From Triangularia verruculosa (lineage: Eukaryota > Ascomycota > Sordariomycetes > Sordariales > Podosporaceae): DNA of 64,000 bases. The stretch is taken from positions 1 through 64,000 of the forward strand of contig MU863982.1 of NCBI GenBank assembly GCA_033296885.1. The letters are read 5' to 3'. The notes beneath the pieces were generated by a model. It was not told the origin of the DNA. It did not search any database and saw only the letters and a list, made by a program, of their open reading frames with translations. Shown here piece by piece: positions 20,014-30,880 of this stretch (its first letter is position 1; each line of letters opens with the position of its first letter). A program made the translations under genes and the position numbers.

Positions 20014-23000
20014 CTATAGTCTTCTAGCTTCTCTTCTTTCAGCCTTACAAGTAAGGCAGAAAAAGAAGAGGGAAGCTTTGAAGACCGTAAATTACGATTG
20101 CCCCTTTCTTTCCTGTGAGCAACAGAGGGGGCCTGGAAAGGGGTCCCCGAAGTGGCAAACATTTGGTTTTTGGATATAAGATGGAAGCCTGAAAGGCAAC
20201 AATACACAAACATATCTTACAGTACGAAAGATTCGGTTGGAGTTTAAACGTTGTATCAGACCCGGGGAAGAAGTGGGTTTTTAACCGGATGTGCCAACAC
20301 GGCGTAAGGGACATTGCTACGTACCATCTCAACGCAGCTGCGTTCGCGCTTGGGGTGGCCAACCACAAAAACAGGGGGTGCAACTGGGGCGGGGGAGTCG
20401 GATGCTTGTTGAATGTCTTTTCTCTCGAGCGTTAATGTTGATTACAGTGCCGCAGGTTGACGTCTATGTTCCAACGCCAGAGAGAGCGATGATGATGTTG
20501 GTGCACGAGTTGGGTGGGTACCTAATCAGGTGAGGGATGGAGGAGGATGAAGGGGAGCGATGCCCCGACACTCCGGACAGCTAACGTGTTCTAGATTGAG
20601 TAAAACGTAAGCAAAACGTCTAGATTCTAGAAGTCGGTCCAAAGAATAGGTGCTAATCCCACCCCTCTCTAGATCAATCCAGAAGCATTTCAGCTCTCTC
20701 CAGCTCTCCCCAGCCAAAGCCTCATCCATGATGCTCATTCATCTCAGCCCATCCTCAGCCCAAAAGAAACATGAAACATCCGATGGTGGGTTAGGGTTCT
20801 TCTGTCTTCTCTCCTCTCCTCTTCACCAACACTGCCACCATCACCACCACCACTTCCCCCTCTATCTCAGAATCTGCCTCGCCCAAAGTAAAGCTTCCCA
20901 ATATCAAGACCGAACACATACATAGGTACGCATCCAAACGGACAGCCGCATGTCCCACGGCATTTCGAGTCTTCCATGCATTTGCAACAATCAAAGAGAG
21001 AGAAAAGCATGTGATAATACTGTAGCAGGTAGGGTGCTGTGCCCCATGATGTCGCAATCCCCCCGCCGCACCGATACCGACCCAACGTTGACCAACCTGC
21101 CCTCACCCTGCCGTAAACTTACATCGGACGTTATACCCCATCTTCACTATCCTCTCTCCTAGATACCCTAACATAATTCCAGTCCCCATTACACAAACGA
21201 TCAAACCCCTGTGCTCTTCCACAATTCTTGTAACCTTCCAAAGTTCCAACCCACTATGTGTCCCCCAATGCAGTGCCATGATGGATGTTTTTCCTTTTCT
21301 CTTCTTCTGTGCATTCCTTGTGTTACCCTTTCCCTCCTAGCTGTGATACCGTTTGACTTGTTTTCCCCAAGCAGAAACCCCAATGAACATTCCGGGGATG
21401 TAGTGTAGCCTGCAGCCTGCAGCCTGGCGGATTTCCCCATCCTCAGCCCTTGCCCGTTACACACAGCGGCTGAGCCTTGACTAGGTACGCTGCAAGCGGG
21501 CTAAGTTGTGGGTGTCCATTGGGCGGATTACGTACCTTCCCTACCTACCCTTTTCGCGGGATTACCTAGGTAGGTTTTTTAGTAACGCGGGGAATTCCAT
21601 GGTTGAGTAGGCGGTTTTGAAAGGGGTGAATAGGTGGCAGCCTTTGACTTATACCAGCCACGCCATCATGAATATACCAACACCTACTATAGATATGATG
21701 AGTAAGGTAAACCACCTTTTAAGTTCTGAAACAAGCAGCCTGAGGCTGAGCATGGAGGGAATTTTTCTAATGTAGGTAGATGACAGTCTTTCCTCACTTC
21801 CACTCAAGCTGTCAATACCTACTATACCTCGGTGATGGACAGACACTAGGTGGTAACTAGCACCATTCGTCAGCCGCCCCGACATCCCAAAACTTGACAC
21901 ACACAAACTATCCCAAACTACACGCCTCAAATTACATCCAGGCTGCTGACTCTGAATAGTTCACCACGCGACCTACACACCGCAATCAGCCCTCACTTCC
22001 ACCCCCCCACACACATACTCACTCCTCCCATCCCATCCCATCCCCCAAGCCCAGACCCAACTCTCGACCCGCCAGTAATGCCGTGGCGACCGCTTCCAGC
22101 AACCCAACTTATCTCCCCCAGAAACCCCCACCCAGCAAACTTCGCCCTACAATACATGACTTCCAGAACCGAGAGAGGCACCTCACTAAATCCAACCCCC
22201 TTCGGTCCCAGCCCGTGTCTTGGTCGGTATCTTGATCTCGCGCGTGAGTCGGATGTGTGTGTAACGTCCAGCCTGTTAGGGCAGGTAGCACAAACAAACG
22301 TTACATTAACAACAAAAAGATCTCACTTACATATATCAAGGTACATACATGTACTTGATCACCCTTGCAGACACCGAGCCTTATTGAGTGTAATTAACCC
22401 GCTGTACGGAGTAGGGTACTTACTATATCTGAAGCATTCTTGGAAGATCTTAACCTGCTTTTTCTCTTGTAATGTTATATGGGATGATGGGGATTTTGGG
22501 AACGTTACCTCGCACTGTGATTCATTTTCGAGTTATGCATGATCATTCATCTCTAATGGATTTTCACTTGTAGATTGCGCTGTTCAAAATCATCACACAA
22601 TTCAAGGAACACAATTATTTGAGCAAACGTTTTTTCTCGATTTATTAACTACTAAATATGTAGTATATCCTCCCCCCTCAGCAAGGCTCTCGGCCTACTT
22701 TCAGGATGATAAGAGTAGAGAGAAAAAAGACTTCCCAGCCCCTATTCGCAAAAAAACCAGTTTTGCGAAGGGGGAATCTTCCCACGTATTTCCCATGACC
22801 CAGCATCTCATAACCAGTGAGATGGCCTCCAATTTCTTCCTACCCACTGCTCTCTCCCGCACTTTTTCCCCTATCCAACTCCTAACAAATTGCTGTCAGC
22901 TGAATGTGCAAAACTGAAAAACCATGACCTGAACTGCATCCAAGTTTTCCCCTTGGGAAAAGTTGTCGCAACAGTAATCTCGTTCCAGCTTCTCAAAACA

Positions 23001-24312
23001 GTACAAACACCTCCATATCTGCTTGGAATGGAGGGGGGTCCAGTGAAAACGAGAGTCCCCAAAGCAAAAAGACAATCCAGTTGCCTCTTGCCTTGTCCCG
23101 AAATCCAGACAACCCATCCCCAAATCCCATCTCCCACTTCCATCCATTCTACTCCGAGAACAAGCCTTCCTTGTCTCGGGCTCGGCCTAGCCGACTTCCC
23201 CTTTGCAAAAACCCCCACCTTGGAAACCGTTCTTGTCGACAGCCAGTGTCTGCCCTTTTGCTCTTCCAAGATCCATAATCCAGTATGTCTCCTTCTTGTT
23301 TTTGCGCCAGGGCTAGATGAATGTTTATGTTTTGCTGCTTTTTGAAATTGTCTGGATAATCCCAAGCGATTTTGCGCGCGCGTTCCCATTTTTCACTCAG
23401 CATCAAGCCAAGTTGTTGTTATCGTCGTCTTCGCTCGTAAATCGTCGTACGTCGTTCGGTCGTCGTCGTCGCAAAAGCCGGTTTTGTAAATCCAAATCAT
23501 TAAGGGACGGCCATAACGTTTAACATTCATCCATAAGACAAGAATATTAAAATGTTGTTTCCAAGGGGTGTTTTTTTAGTCGAGTGAACGAAGAATGAAC
23601 GTGAAGCGAGTGTTGTGTTGTTGGTTTTCGAGTGGGTTGTATGTTGTCTGAATCTCGTCCCCCCATCCACCTGTTGTGTAAAAAGAAAAAAAAAAGTCTT
23701 GAGCTCGGTCTGTGCCGAACTTGGGGGTGTGTGCATTGCTGCGGTCTCCTCTTTGATATTTGATCACCAAAAGAAAAATATCACAAACGAAAAAAAATAA
23801 GACCGCCTGTATCTCATATCCTTTCCATATGCCGATAAAATGCAAAAACTCAAACAAAAGATATCCCGCCCCAGGACCCAGCCATGATGAGGTGTTGTTG
23901 TCGCGATAAAGCCAAACAGAAAAGGAAGGCTTGCTACCGAGCTGGCAGTAGAAGCAGGTGGTATCCAAAAAAGACGAAAACTAAAAAACAAAACGCTCGC
24001 TGTGAACAAAAGAAAATCACAAAAAGGAAAAAAGAAAAGATGCGCCGAAAGGGGTATGTCGACGATTTGTTCCCAGGAAGCTCCAGACCCATGCAAAGGT
24101 GAGATGAAAAACGCCCAATATGCCGTTGATGCTGCGAACAATAAAGTGTCGTTGTGGTGGACAGGGTAACTCTGTTGTTTGCGCTTTGATGCCAAACCCT
24201 CCTGAAATCGCGACTATCGGTCGTGGCCGATGGGCGCGTTGGTTGGCGCGCTTTATAACGAAGCTGTCGTCACGACTGGATAGCTAGTGGTCGATACAGG
24301 TGGCGATGGTTG

Positions 24313-25347
24313 TCACATTGTCGTGGCATAGTCCTGGTACCGACTGTCCCAGCCGAACGAGTTGTAGCCAACCGTCACACCGCACTGGGGAGCAAGCATG
24401 CTCGGCAGCGGGAGGTGAGGGATGGGCGACGACACCAGCTGCGAGCCGTAGAACAGACCAGCGGTGGTATACGGTTGGCTGTAGGCGAGGGGAGGCGATG
24501 GCGTGTAAGAATCGCTGATGCCAATGGTGGCCCACATGGTTGGACTTGTCGAGTCGCGCGACGTTGAGGCGACACTCGGGCTCGAAGGCAAGATCTTCCA
24601 GGAATCGACGGGAGCAGGCATCGTTGTCGGGGTGGGGGCCTGCGACCAGATGTTCGCGCCTGCGGGTGAGCTGGGCAGGAGTGGTGGCTGACGGACAACA
24701 TCGACGATTCTCGGGGGCGGCGGCAGCAAAGGCTTGACTAGGTTCATGACGGCAGTCTTCACCTCTTCACTCTTCCCACTAAGCAGCTCTCCAGCACCAT
24801 CCTCTTCGAGTCCCTCCAACGCCGACACATGTGTCCGGAAGACGAACTTGTTGATAGCCTGAATGAAGTCCTCGTGCAGCTTCTTGCACTGCGTCTCCTT
24901 CTCGGACCAGTCGTAAGTGTTGGCCTTTGCGTTGACGCAGTGGATGTCCTTGTGGTACTCGATCAGGGACTCGATAGTGTCCGGCGTCAGCTTGTAGGCA
25001 ACCTCGTTCCTCAAAACCATGTCGACATGCACAATGTAGGCCTCGAGGTGGATGAGCTGGTAGTTGAAGATGGCTTCAATCAGCGGGTTGGTGTCTTTCC
25101 TGAGCTCCGACTCGGGGGCCTTGGGCAGCATCAGCGAAGCCAGGGTCCAGATGGCATTTGGCGACGACAGCGTCTCGGTCAGACATCTTTGGTGTTGAGG
25201 TACACTGTTGAGTGGGCGCTTGATCCGGTTGATGCGCTTGAGTGTTTGTGTAAGCCATGGCTCGACCTTGGACCCGAGGACGACGTTGACGGAGGAAGCA
25301 CGGGGAGCAAAGGCAGCTGCCGAGGCCGGTAGTAGTTGTGGTGGCAT
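24313..25347 (-). CDS. Fungal protein of unknown function with helical domain and Pro/Ser-rich tail
   Basis: Single exon, 344 residues. The start at 25347 (MPPQLLP) is the first ATG of a longer open frame. Residues about 25-190 are helical, with a conserved look (KVEPWLTQTLKRINRIKRPL; FNYQLIHLEAYIVHVDMVLR; CKKLHEDFIQAINKFVF). The second half is Pro/Ser/Thr/Tyr-rich and low in charge, reminiscent of transcriptional or RNA-binding regulators. No DNA-binding or catalytic motif is visible and I do not recognise the family. It stands alone between two long empty regions, which often flank regulated developmental genes; that is inference only. Confidence 0.72.
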   Translation of the reverse strand: MPPQLLPASAAAFAPRASSVNVVLGSKVEPWLTQTLKRINRIKRPLNSVPQHQRCLTETLSSPNAIWTLASLMLPKAPESELRKDTNPLIEAIFNYQLIHLEAYIVHVDMVLRNEVAYKLTPDTIESLIEYHKDIHCVNAKANTYDWSEKETQCKKLHEDFIQAINKFVFRTHVSALEGLEEDGAGELLSGKSEEVKTAVMNLVKPLLPPPPRIVDVVRQPPLLPSSPAGANIWSQAPTPTTMPAPVDSWKILPSSPSVASTSRDSTSPTMWATIGISDSYTPSPPLAYSQPYTTAGLFYGSQLVSSPIPHLPLPSMLAPQCGVTVGYNSFGWDSRYQDYATTM

Positions 25348-28300
25348 GATGACTTGAACTGTGTGTGAACACAAAGGGTGGTCGAGGTGGAGCAGGGTAG
25401 GGCTTGGGATGGGAACTAAGAGGGCGAGGGAAACGAATAGTAAATAAGAAACAAGGTGAGGAAGGTGACGGAGCGGGCGGTCCCAAGACAAGGGATTAGC
25501 GTGCACGCCAGCAACCGCAAATGAGAAGAAGAGAAGGGTGGACGAAGTCTCGTGAGGAGGAAGAAGGAGGGTGAGAATCTCGTATAGTCCGGGTGCGAGG
25601 GCCCGTCGTTATAAGAGATCGAGTCCCGAAATGGGTACCTACCGAAGCGGAGAGGGGTCTGGAGGGGGTGTGGCCGAGGGCATGCAGGTCGATGGAGAGG
25701 GACGACAGCACCGATGGCCAGATGGGGCCAGGCGATGCGGACGGGAATGGGACCCGCCTGCAGCTTCCACAGCAGCGCCTCACCTATGTGCCCATGTAGC
25801 GAAGTCGTCGGTGGAGGAGCAGCATCTGCGGGCCATCAGATCAGTGGTAGCCTGGGCTGACTTGGGTACTTCGGGACATTTCTGTCTCCATGTCTGGTGC
25901 TGGCGAGTGGCACACTTGTTGCTGCCGCATTCCCGGACGCTAACATCAGACCCTTGACAGTTATATCTCAAGACCGAATGACTTCCTGACGAATATTATT
26001 CTAGGGACGATCTTCCAAAGTACCTTTTGTTTCGTACCACTCAATGTGGCACAAGAATACTTGATCCGATCCCAGCCGCTCGACTGGTGACGGATGGGAA
26101 AAGAAAGGAAGGAAACCTGGGGTTTGCGCGGCACATCGCCATCGAGCGCCGAAAAGGCAGAGAGGGAGAGAAAAGAGGTATCCGTAACTGAGGGCTATGC
26201 TGGAACTTGCATATGCACAATGGCCACAAGAGCGAATGGCTGGTCTGGCTGGTGGTCGGTCGCATGCAACCGGAGCTGAAAGCTGCAGATGTGGTCCGTG
26301 CTTTGCTAAGAACAGCGCCACGTCCGGTGGAGTGGTATCGTTACCGTATTGTACGGCCGATGTAATTTGACGTCCGCCAAGAGGAAGGCCGCCAGACTAA
26401 CAGCCAGCTAGACTCGCCCTGCCAGAGACTTTGGGCTGCCAAGTTGCTGTTCAGACTTTCTCATGACAGAACTCTTCACAGCAAGTCAAATCAAATCGTG
26501 CAGCGAAATGACTCCTTCGTGTTCGTCCACGCCTGTTCAAACCAAAGAGTACATGACGCGTCCCACACAAGACAAGCGCGTATCACAGTTGCCGGCCGAT
26601 CGTAGGACTTTTTCATGGGCACTTTTTTAGTTGCATGAGCCGTGAGGAGTCATATCGATATCCGCCACCGCCCAGAATCTATATGAGTGGCCCGTCGAGA
26701 TCCCACCAGAAACTGGACTGACACTTCGGGTAAACAGTGAGGCGTCCACTAAATCTGCAAGCCCACCCTTAATCTGAAAGAGAGTCGTTTCTAACTTGTG
26801 AGTTGTGAGTTGTGATATTGATAGTTACACTCCAGAATGCGGGCCTGTAGCCTCTGGCGATATCGGTGTGTCAAGAGAGATGCTTACACCACCCTCACTG
26901 TCATGCAATTGCATGGTCTAGATTAAACACTGTTCGTGTTGGCGCTGAGTGGACAGTTGGTCACTGGAGAAGGCCGGTTTCCTCTGTGATGGGCACCTCT
27001 CCAGTCATGCACGAAGCTCGCTTCGTAACCCCGCTCAGAGCCATAATTTGCGGTCCGTCACTTACACCATCTGGGTCTTGATGGCTTGGGATGGGGTTCC
27101 CCTCCTGCAAGCCGCCAAAAACGTTCGAGAAGAAACAGCCGGAGCATGTTGGCGGCGGGGAAGAGACGAAGGCGTCATTTGCTATGGCGAGATTGTCTCA
27201 AGCCATCTCCGTGATCACAAGATAAACCTCAATTTTCCCTCCACCCAGTGATGTGAGGAGATCCCAGAGACGGCGTAGCCAGGTTCAAGGCTGCCCTGGC
27301 ACCAAGGCTCCAATGCCATGACTGCATATCGTAAGATTAGGAGTGTAGTCGGCTGTTGGGGTGGGTGGGTGTCTCCTCTTCCGCAGTAAACGCAAGAAGC
27401 GAGGACAACCTCAGCTTGGCTACAGGAAACATGAAACACACAAGCGCGCTGCTGGAGGCGTTCTTCTCATGTCTCAACTTCCTCAGTGGCTAACTGTCTG
27501 CCCATCAATAAAGATCCCGCCCACCCCTCCCGAACATGCCGGCTTCGTTGCTGGAAATCTTGCTCGACGCCACACGTCGACTTCTTGGGTCAAGCACCTC
27601 GACCACCATGTCCCGATCTGGCATCCCGCAGCAAAGGATGGGGACCCAGCCAGCCGGCTACAGTTACTGCGATAGCGATATTCGACACCGACTGGTCCCT
27701 TTGTCGAATTGTGCGTCCAGGGGTGGGTTCCAGAAGAAGATATTGGAGTTGCAATGGGGGGCGTGGGCTTCTCCCACTGACGTCCCAACGGGCAATATAG
27801 AGTGCAGGAGAGGGGGAAGCATCGCCAGTGAACGCCAGCCTCTCGTCGGTCCCGTGTCATGGATGACAAGTGCAGGCATGGCATGGCAGACCATGCTAGT
27901 GCAGAAGGTGAGCAAAAGGTGTGTAAGTTCAGATCCCTGCTATTGAGCCTCATTGGCTGCCGGGCTGACGCCCTCCTTCGGCCGCCATCTTGGAGAAAGA
28001 CCGAGGATACGGCAGGCGATTGGGCGGAAAACTCGAAACGAGGGCAGGTGGGTGGTGCCGCTTTGGGAGGGTATTGCAGACCATGTGTGGCCTAGAACTG
28101 GGCGAGGTTCCTGACATTTAGTCTGCCAGATTGCAGTGAGCATGAGGCTGCTGTAGAACCGGCTTCTGTTCCTGTCTGGGGTATCAAATCTCCGTGTACT
28201 TGGACATGATGATGATGGTGGAAATGATGATGGTGGTGTTGCTGCTGATAATCATGATGCTCGAAGCTGAAGGCCTAGCCAACTGAATTACGAATACATG

Positions 28301-30880
28301 AGGGGTTTGTGCGTATCCAAACTTGGAAACAGGGTGGATCTGCAGCCTTTTCCTCCGTAGCCCCACTATTCTAACAAGCAAACAACTAGAAATTGTGGCT
28401 GGCTCATGTGGCTTGCGTACCTCTCTCCCTTAACTTTCTGTGCGAGGTGAGGCAAAGTGCCGTCTCTTGCCGCGCACACAGTCAGCTCAACTTAACCCGT
28501 GATTGACAGTCACTTGACTTCGGACGGGCTTCCTTCTTCAGGGCATTATCCCATGACCGCAAATTCCTGGATCTCTGCGACCTCCTGTTTCGGCCAGACA
28601 CTCTCACCCGTCCACTCACAGATCGTCCTTTGGGGTTGTCTTGCGGATTTCCCTTTCTGTACCTGCTCTCTTGTCTCGCGGCACATTGCGAATCACCAAT
28701 GGCTTCAACCTGATAGCGCTCGACTCCGGACTCCCTCTATTTTACTCTGCATGGGGGTTCCACGACCCAATGATCCATCGGCGGGTATCGAGAAAACAAG
28801 ACAATTCCACGCGAGGGACTTGCACGAGGCCACAAAAGCTTGGAAACTGGGCTCGGAATGGGAGACCCCGCTGGTAAACAAGAGGAAGGCGAGTTTACCG
28901 CAAGGAAAATATCCCTCCCTGGTTTTCGCCGTGATCCTTCGCCGTCTATACACCGCTAGATGTGCGGTTTATTGCCTCAAATGAGTCCCTTGTGATCATG
29001 ACTCTGACTTTTACTCCTCAAAGAGGAATCCCATCAACTGGGGGTGACGGATATCGGATATCAAGCCCCCTGCCCTTGTCTTGTCCGTCTCCCGTCTCCC
29101 GTCGTCCCGGGCGGCCTTGGCACCGCTGACGTCACTTTTATCTCTGCCAGGGGTCTTCTCTCAAAGTCAACATCAACGGCAAACCGAACTGTCACGACTG
29201 TAGTGTATTACAATACACGCGGATTCTTTACCCAAATGCTTAAGCGATCTGCTAGCAAGCCTCACACCGGCCAGCCCGTCTGATGCCCAACGTTGTCTTC
29301 TCCAGTTCAATGCCGAGGACCAGCAGGGCAACTGAGGCGAAGCCGAACCTTCAAAATGTGGGGCCGCCCCGTTGCCCTCGGAGGCAGCCGACTCAGCCGA
29401 CCGACCGATCGACTGCCGAACAGCCCTCACCTTAACGTGGCCGCCACGTACAACACGTTGCCATTCAGCATTTCAAGCGAGAGAAGAAAAAAAGCAGATC
29501 TATTTCCAGCTGGTTTAGGGTAGTTCGGAGGATATGCCAGCTAGCCCCGAGGGTAAGGGTCGGAGATAATAGGGTTACCTCAAACGCCCAACCGCTCTCT
29601 CAACTCGTCACCGATCACAGATCGCTTCGGTCAGCAGGTCCTCGTCACTGCAGCCAACTCCTCACATTATTGTAGCCCAACCAGCCGATCAACAAGGGAG
29701 GTAGGTTTTATGCAAATGCAAACACACGGGGACATGTCGGTATACCCGGAAGCAAAGGCAGATTTTTTTTTCCCGGCAGTTGTACCTAAACCGGACCACC
29801 GGTTTGCTTGTCGCGCCTTGTCAACCTTGTTGTTGGTGGGTGGTCAGCACCTTGGTCGGGAACAGAAAAACCCCACATTTGCCTTCCTGTTAGCGTACCG
29901 ACGCAAGGGAAAGGGGGGCTCAGCTCAACGGTGCGTTAGTGACACTGTTGAAAGCCTAGGTAGGTAGGTTTTGTTCACTTTTGATCTTGACATTTCTATT
30001 TTTGAAGAAGCCAAGTGAGTTTTGTGTCGATTATGAGGAGATGTGCCCTCCACGGAATCTGAGAAAAATAGACAGTCCTGCCTATCGGCAAATACTTTTT
30101 TTACCTTATATTGCCGAAAGGTTTTGCCACCCGAGTCGAAGCAAAACTCCCACAACAGAATAACAATAGAAAGATGAGAGGAAAATATGGAATTGGAATA
30201 GACCTAATTCTCATTTTACCCATCAAACTAAATATTCCTTCATGAAAACCATAAATGGAGCGACCTCATCTTCATGTGTAAGATGAAGCAGTTACATGAA
30301 ATGACACCAGGAAGTGCGAAATGGAGAATCTAGACAATGCCACAGGGGAGCACAATCGAATATGAATAACTGTCATCAAAAATGAGACGAGCACCTCTGA
30401 GCCATGACTTCCGTTGCAGCGGAGGTCGGACACAGTCATACAAATCACAACTACATGGACATGATGAGACATCACGGACGAAGAAGATCTGCTTTCTGAG
30501 AAAAATATACTCGCGATTTTCTCAAACGGACTACTCAAGGCTGGCAACACCACTTGGGTCCAGTACCCTGCCCCTGAAATCTATCAGTTCCTAATGCAAA
30601 ACCCATCAACCCCTGTTCTCAATCCCAGTTCCTGTTGCCCATTTTGGTGTCCCGTGGGGGGTAGGTATCAAAGGGCAAAGTATCGTTCCAGTCCGCGCCA
30701 ACCATCAAAGACTCCGAAAACTCATCGCTGATATACTGGGTGAACCCAAATCCGGGTAAAATATAATCAGACAGAAATCCTACACATGCTTGTGACCTCC
30801 GATCATCAATCCAGATCTTCTCTCTTTTGGTGTCATAGCATTCCTCAAAAACCACCCCCTCACCCTCTCAACACCAAAAC
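25348..30880. other. Long gene-poor region
   Basis: 5.5 kb upstream of the unknown gene and downstream of the disordered-protein gene. All open frames are under about 165 codons, overlap on both strands, and show no domain, signal peptide or splice logic that I can defend. A CCTAGGTAGGTAGG stretch lies near 29957. The bases next to 25347 are the probable promoter and leader of the minus-strand gene. I found no transposase, reverse transcriptase or terminal repeats by eye. Confidence 0.45.

Larger units (their letters stand above)
19677..24312. other. Long gene-poor region
   Basis: 4.6 kb without a supportable gene. It holds an inverted pair of coding-like fragments (19834-20013), a GGGTTAGGGTT stretch at 20788-20798, a triple AGCCTGC tandem near 21407-21427, CCTAGGTAGG-type palindromes near 21567, a CCCAT tandem near 22022-22050, a GTACAT-AC-ATGTAC palindrome at 22341-22354, and a hairpin-forming TTCGCAAAA...TTTTGCGAA near 22746-22770. 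The part from about 23400 is probably the 3' flank of the next minus-strand gene. Overlapping open frames around 22870-23390 lie on both strands and lack family features. Confidence 0.5.

Noticed and set aside
22871..23389. Overlapping 151- and 172-codon open frames on both strands
   Set aside because: No start context, domain or splice logic favours either; treated as spacer or 3' untranslated sequence.
25348..30880. Possible transposon remnants in the long empty region
   Set aside because: No terminal repeats, target duplications, transposase or reverse-transcriptase motifs could be found by eye.
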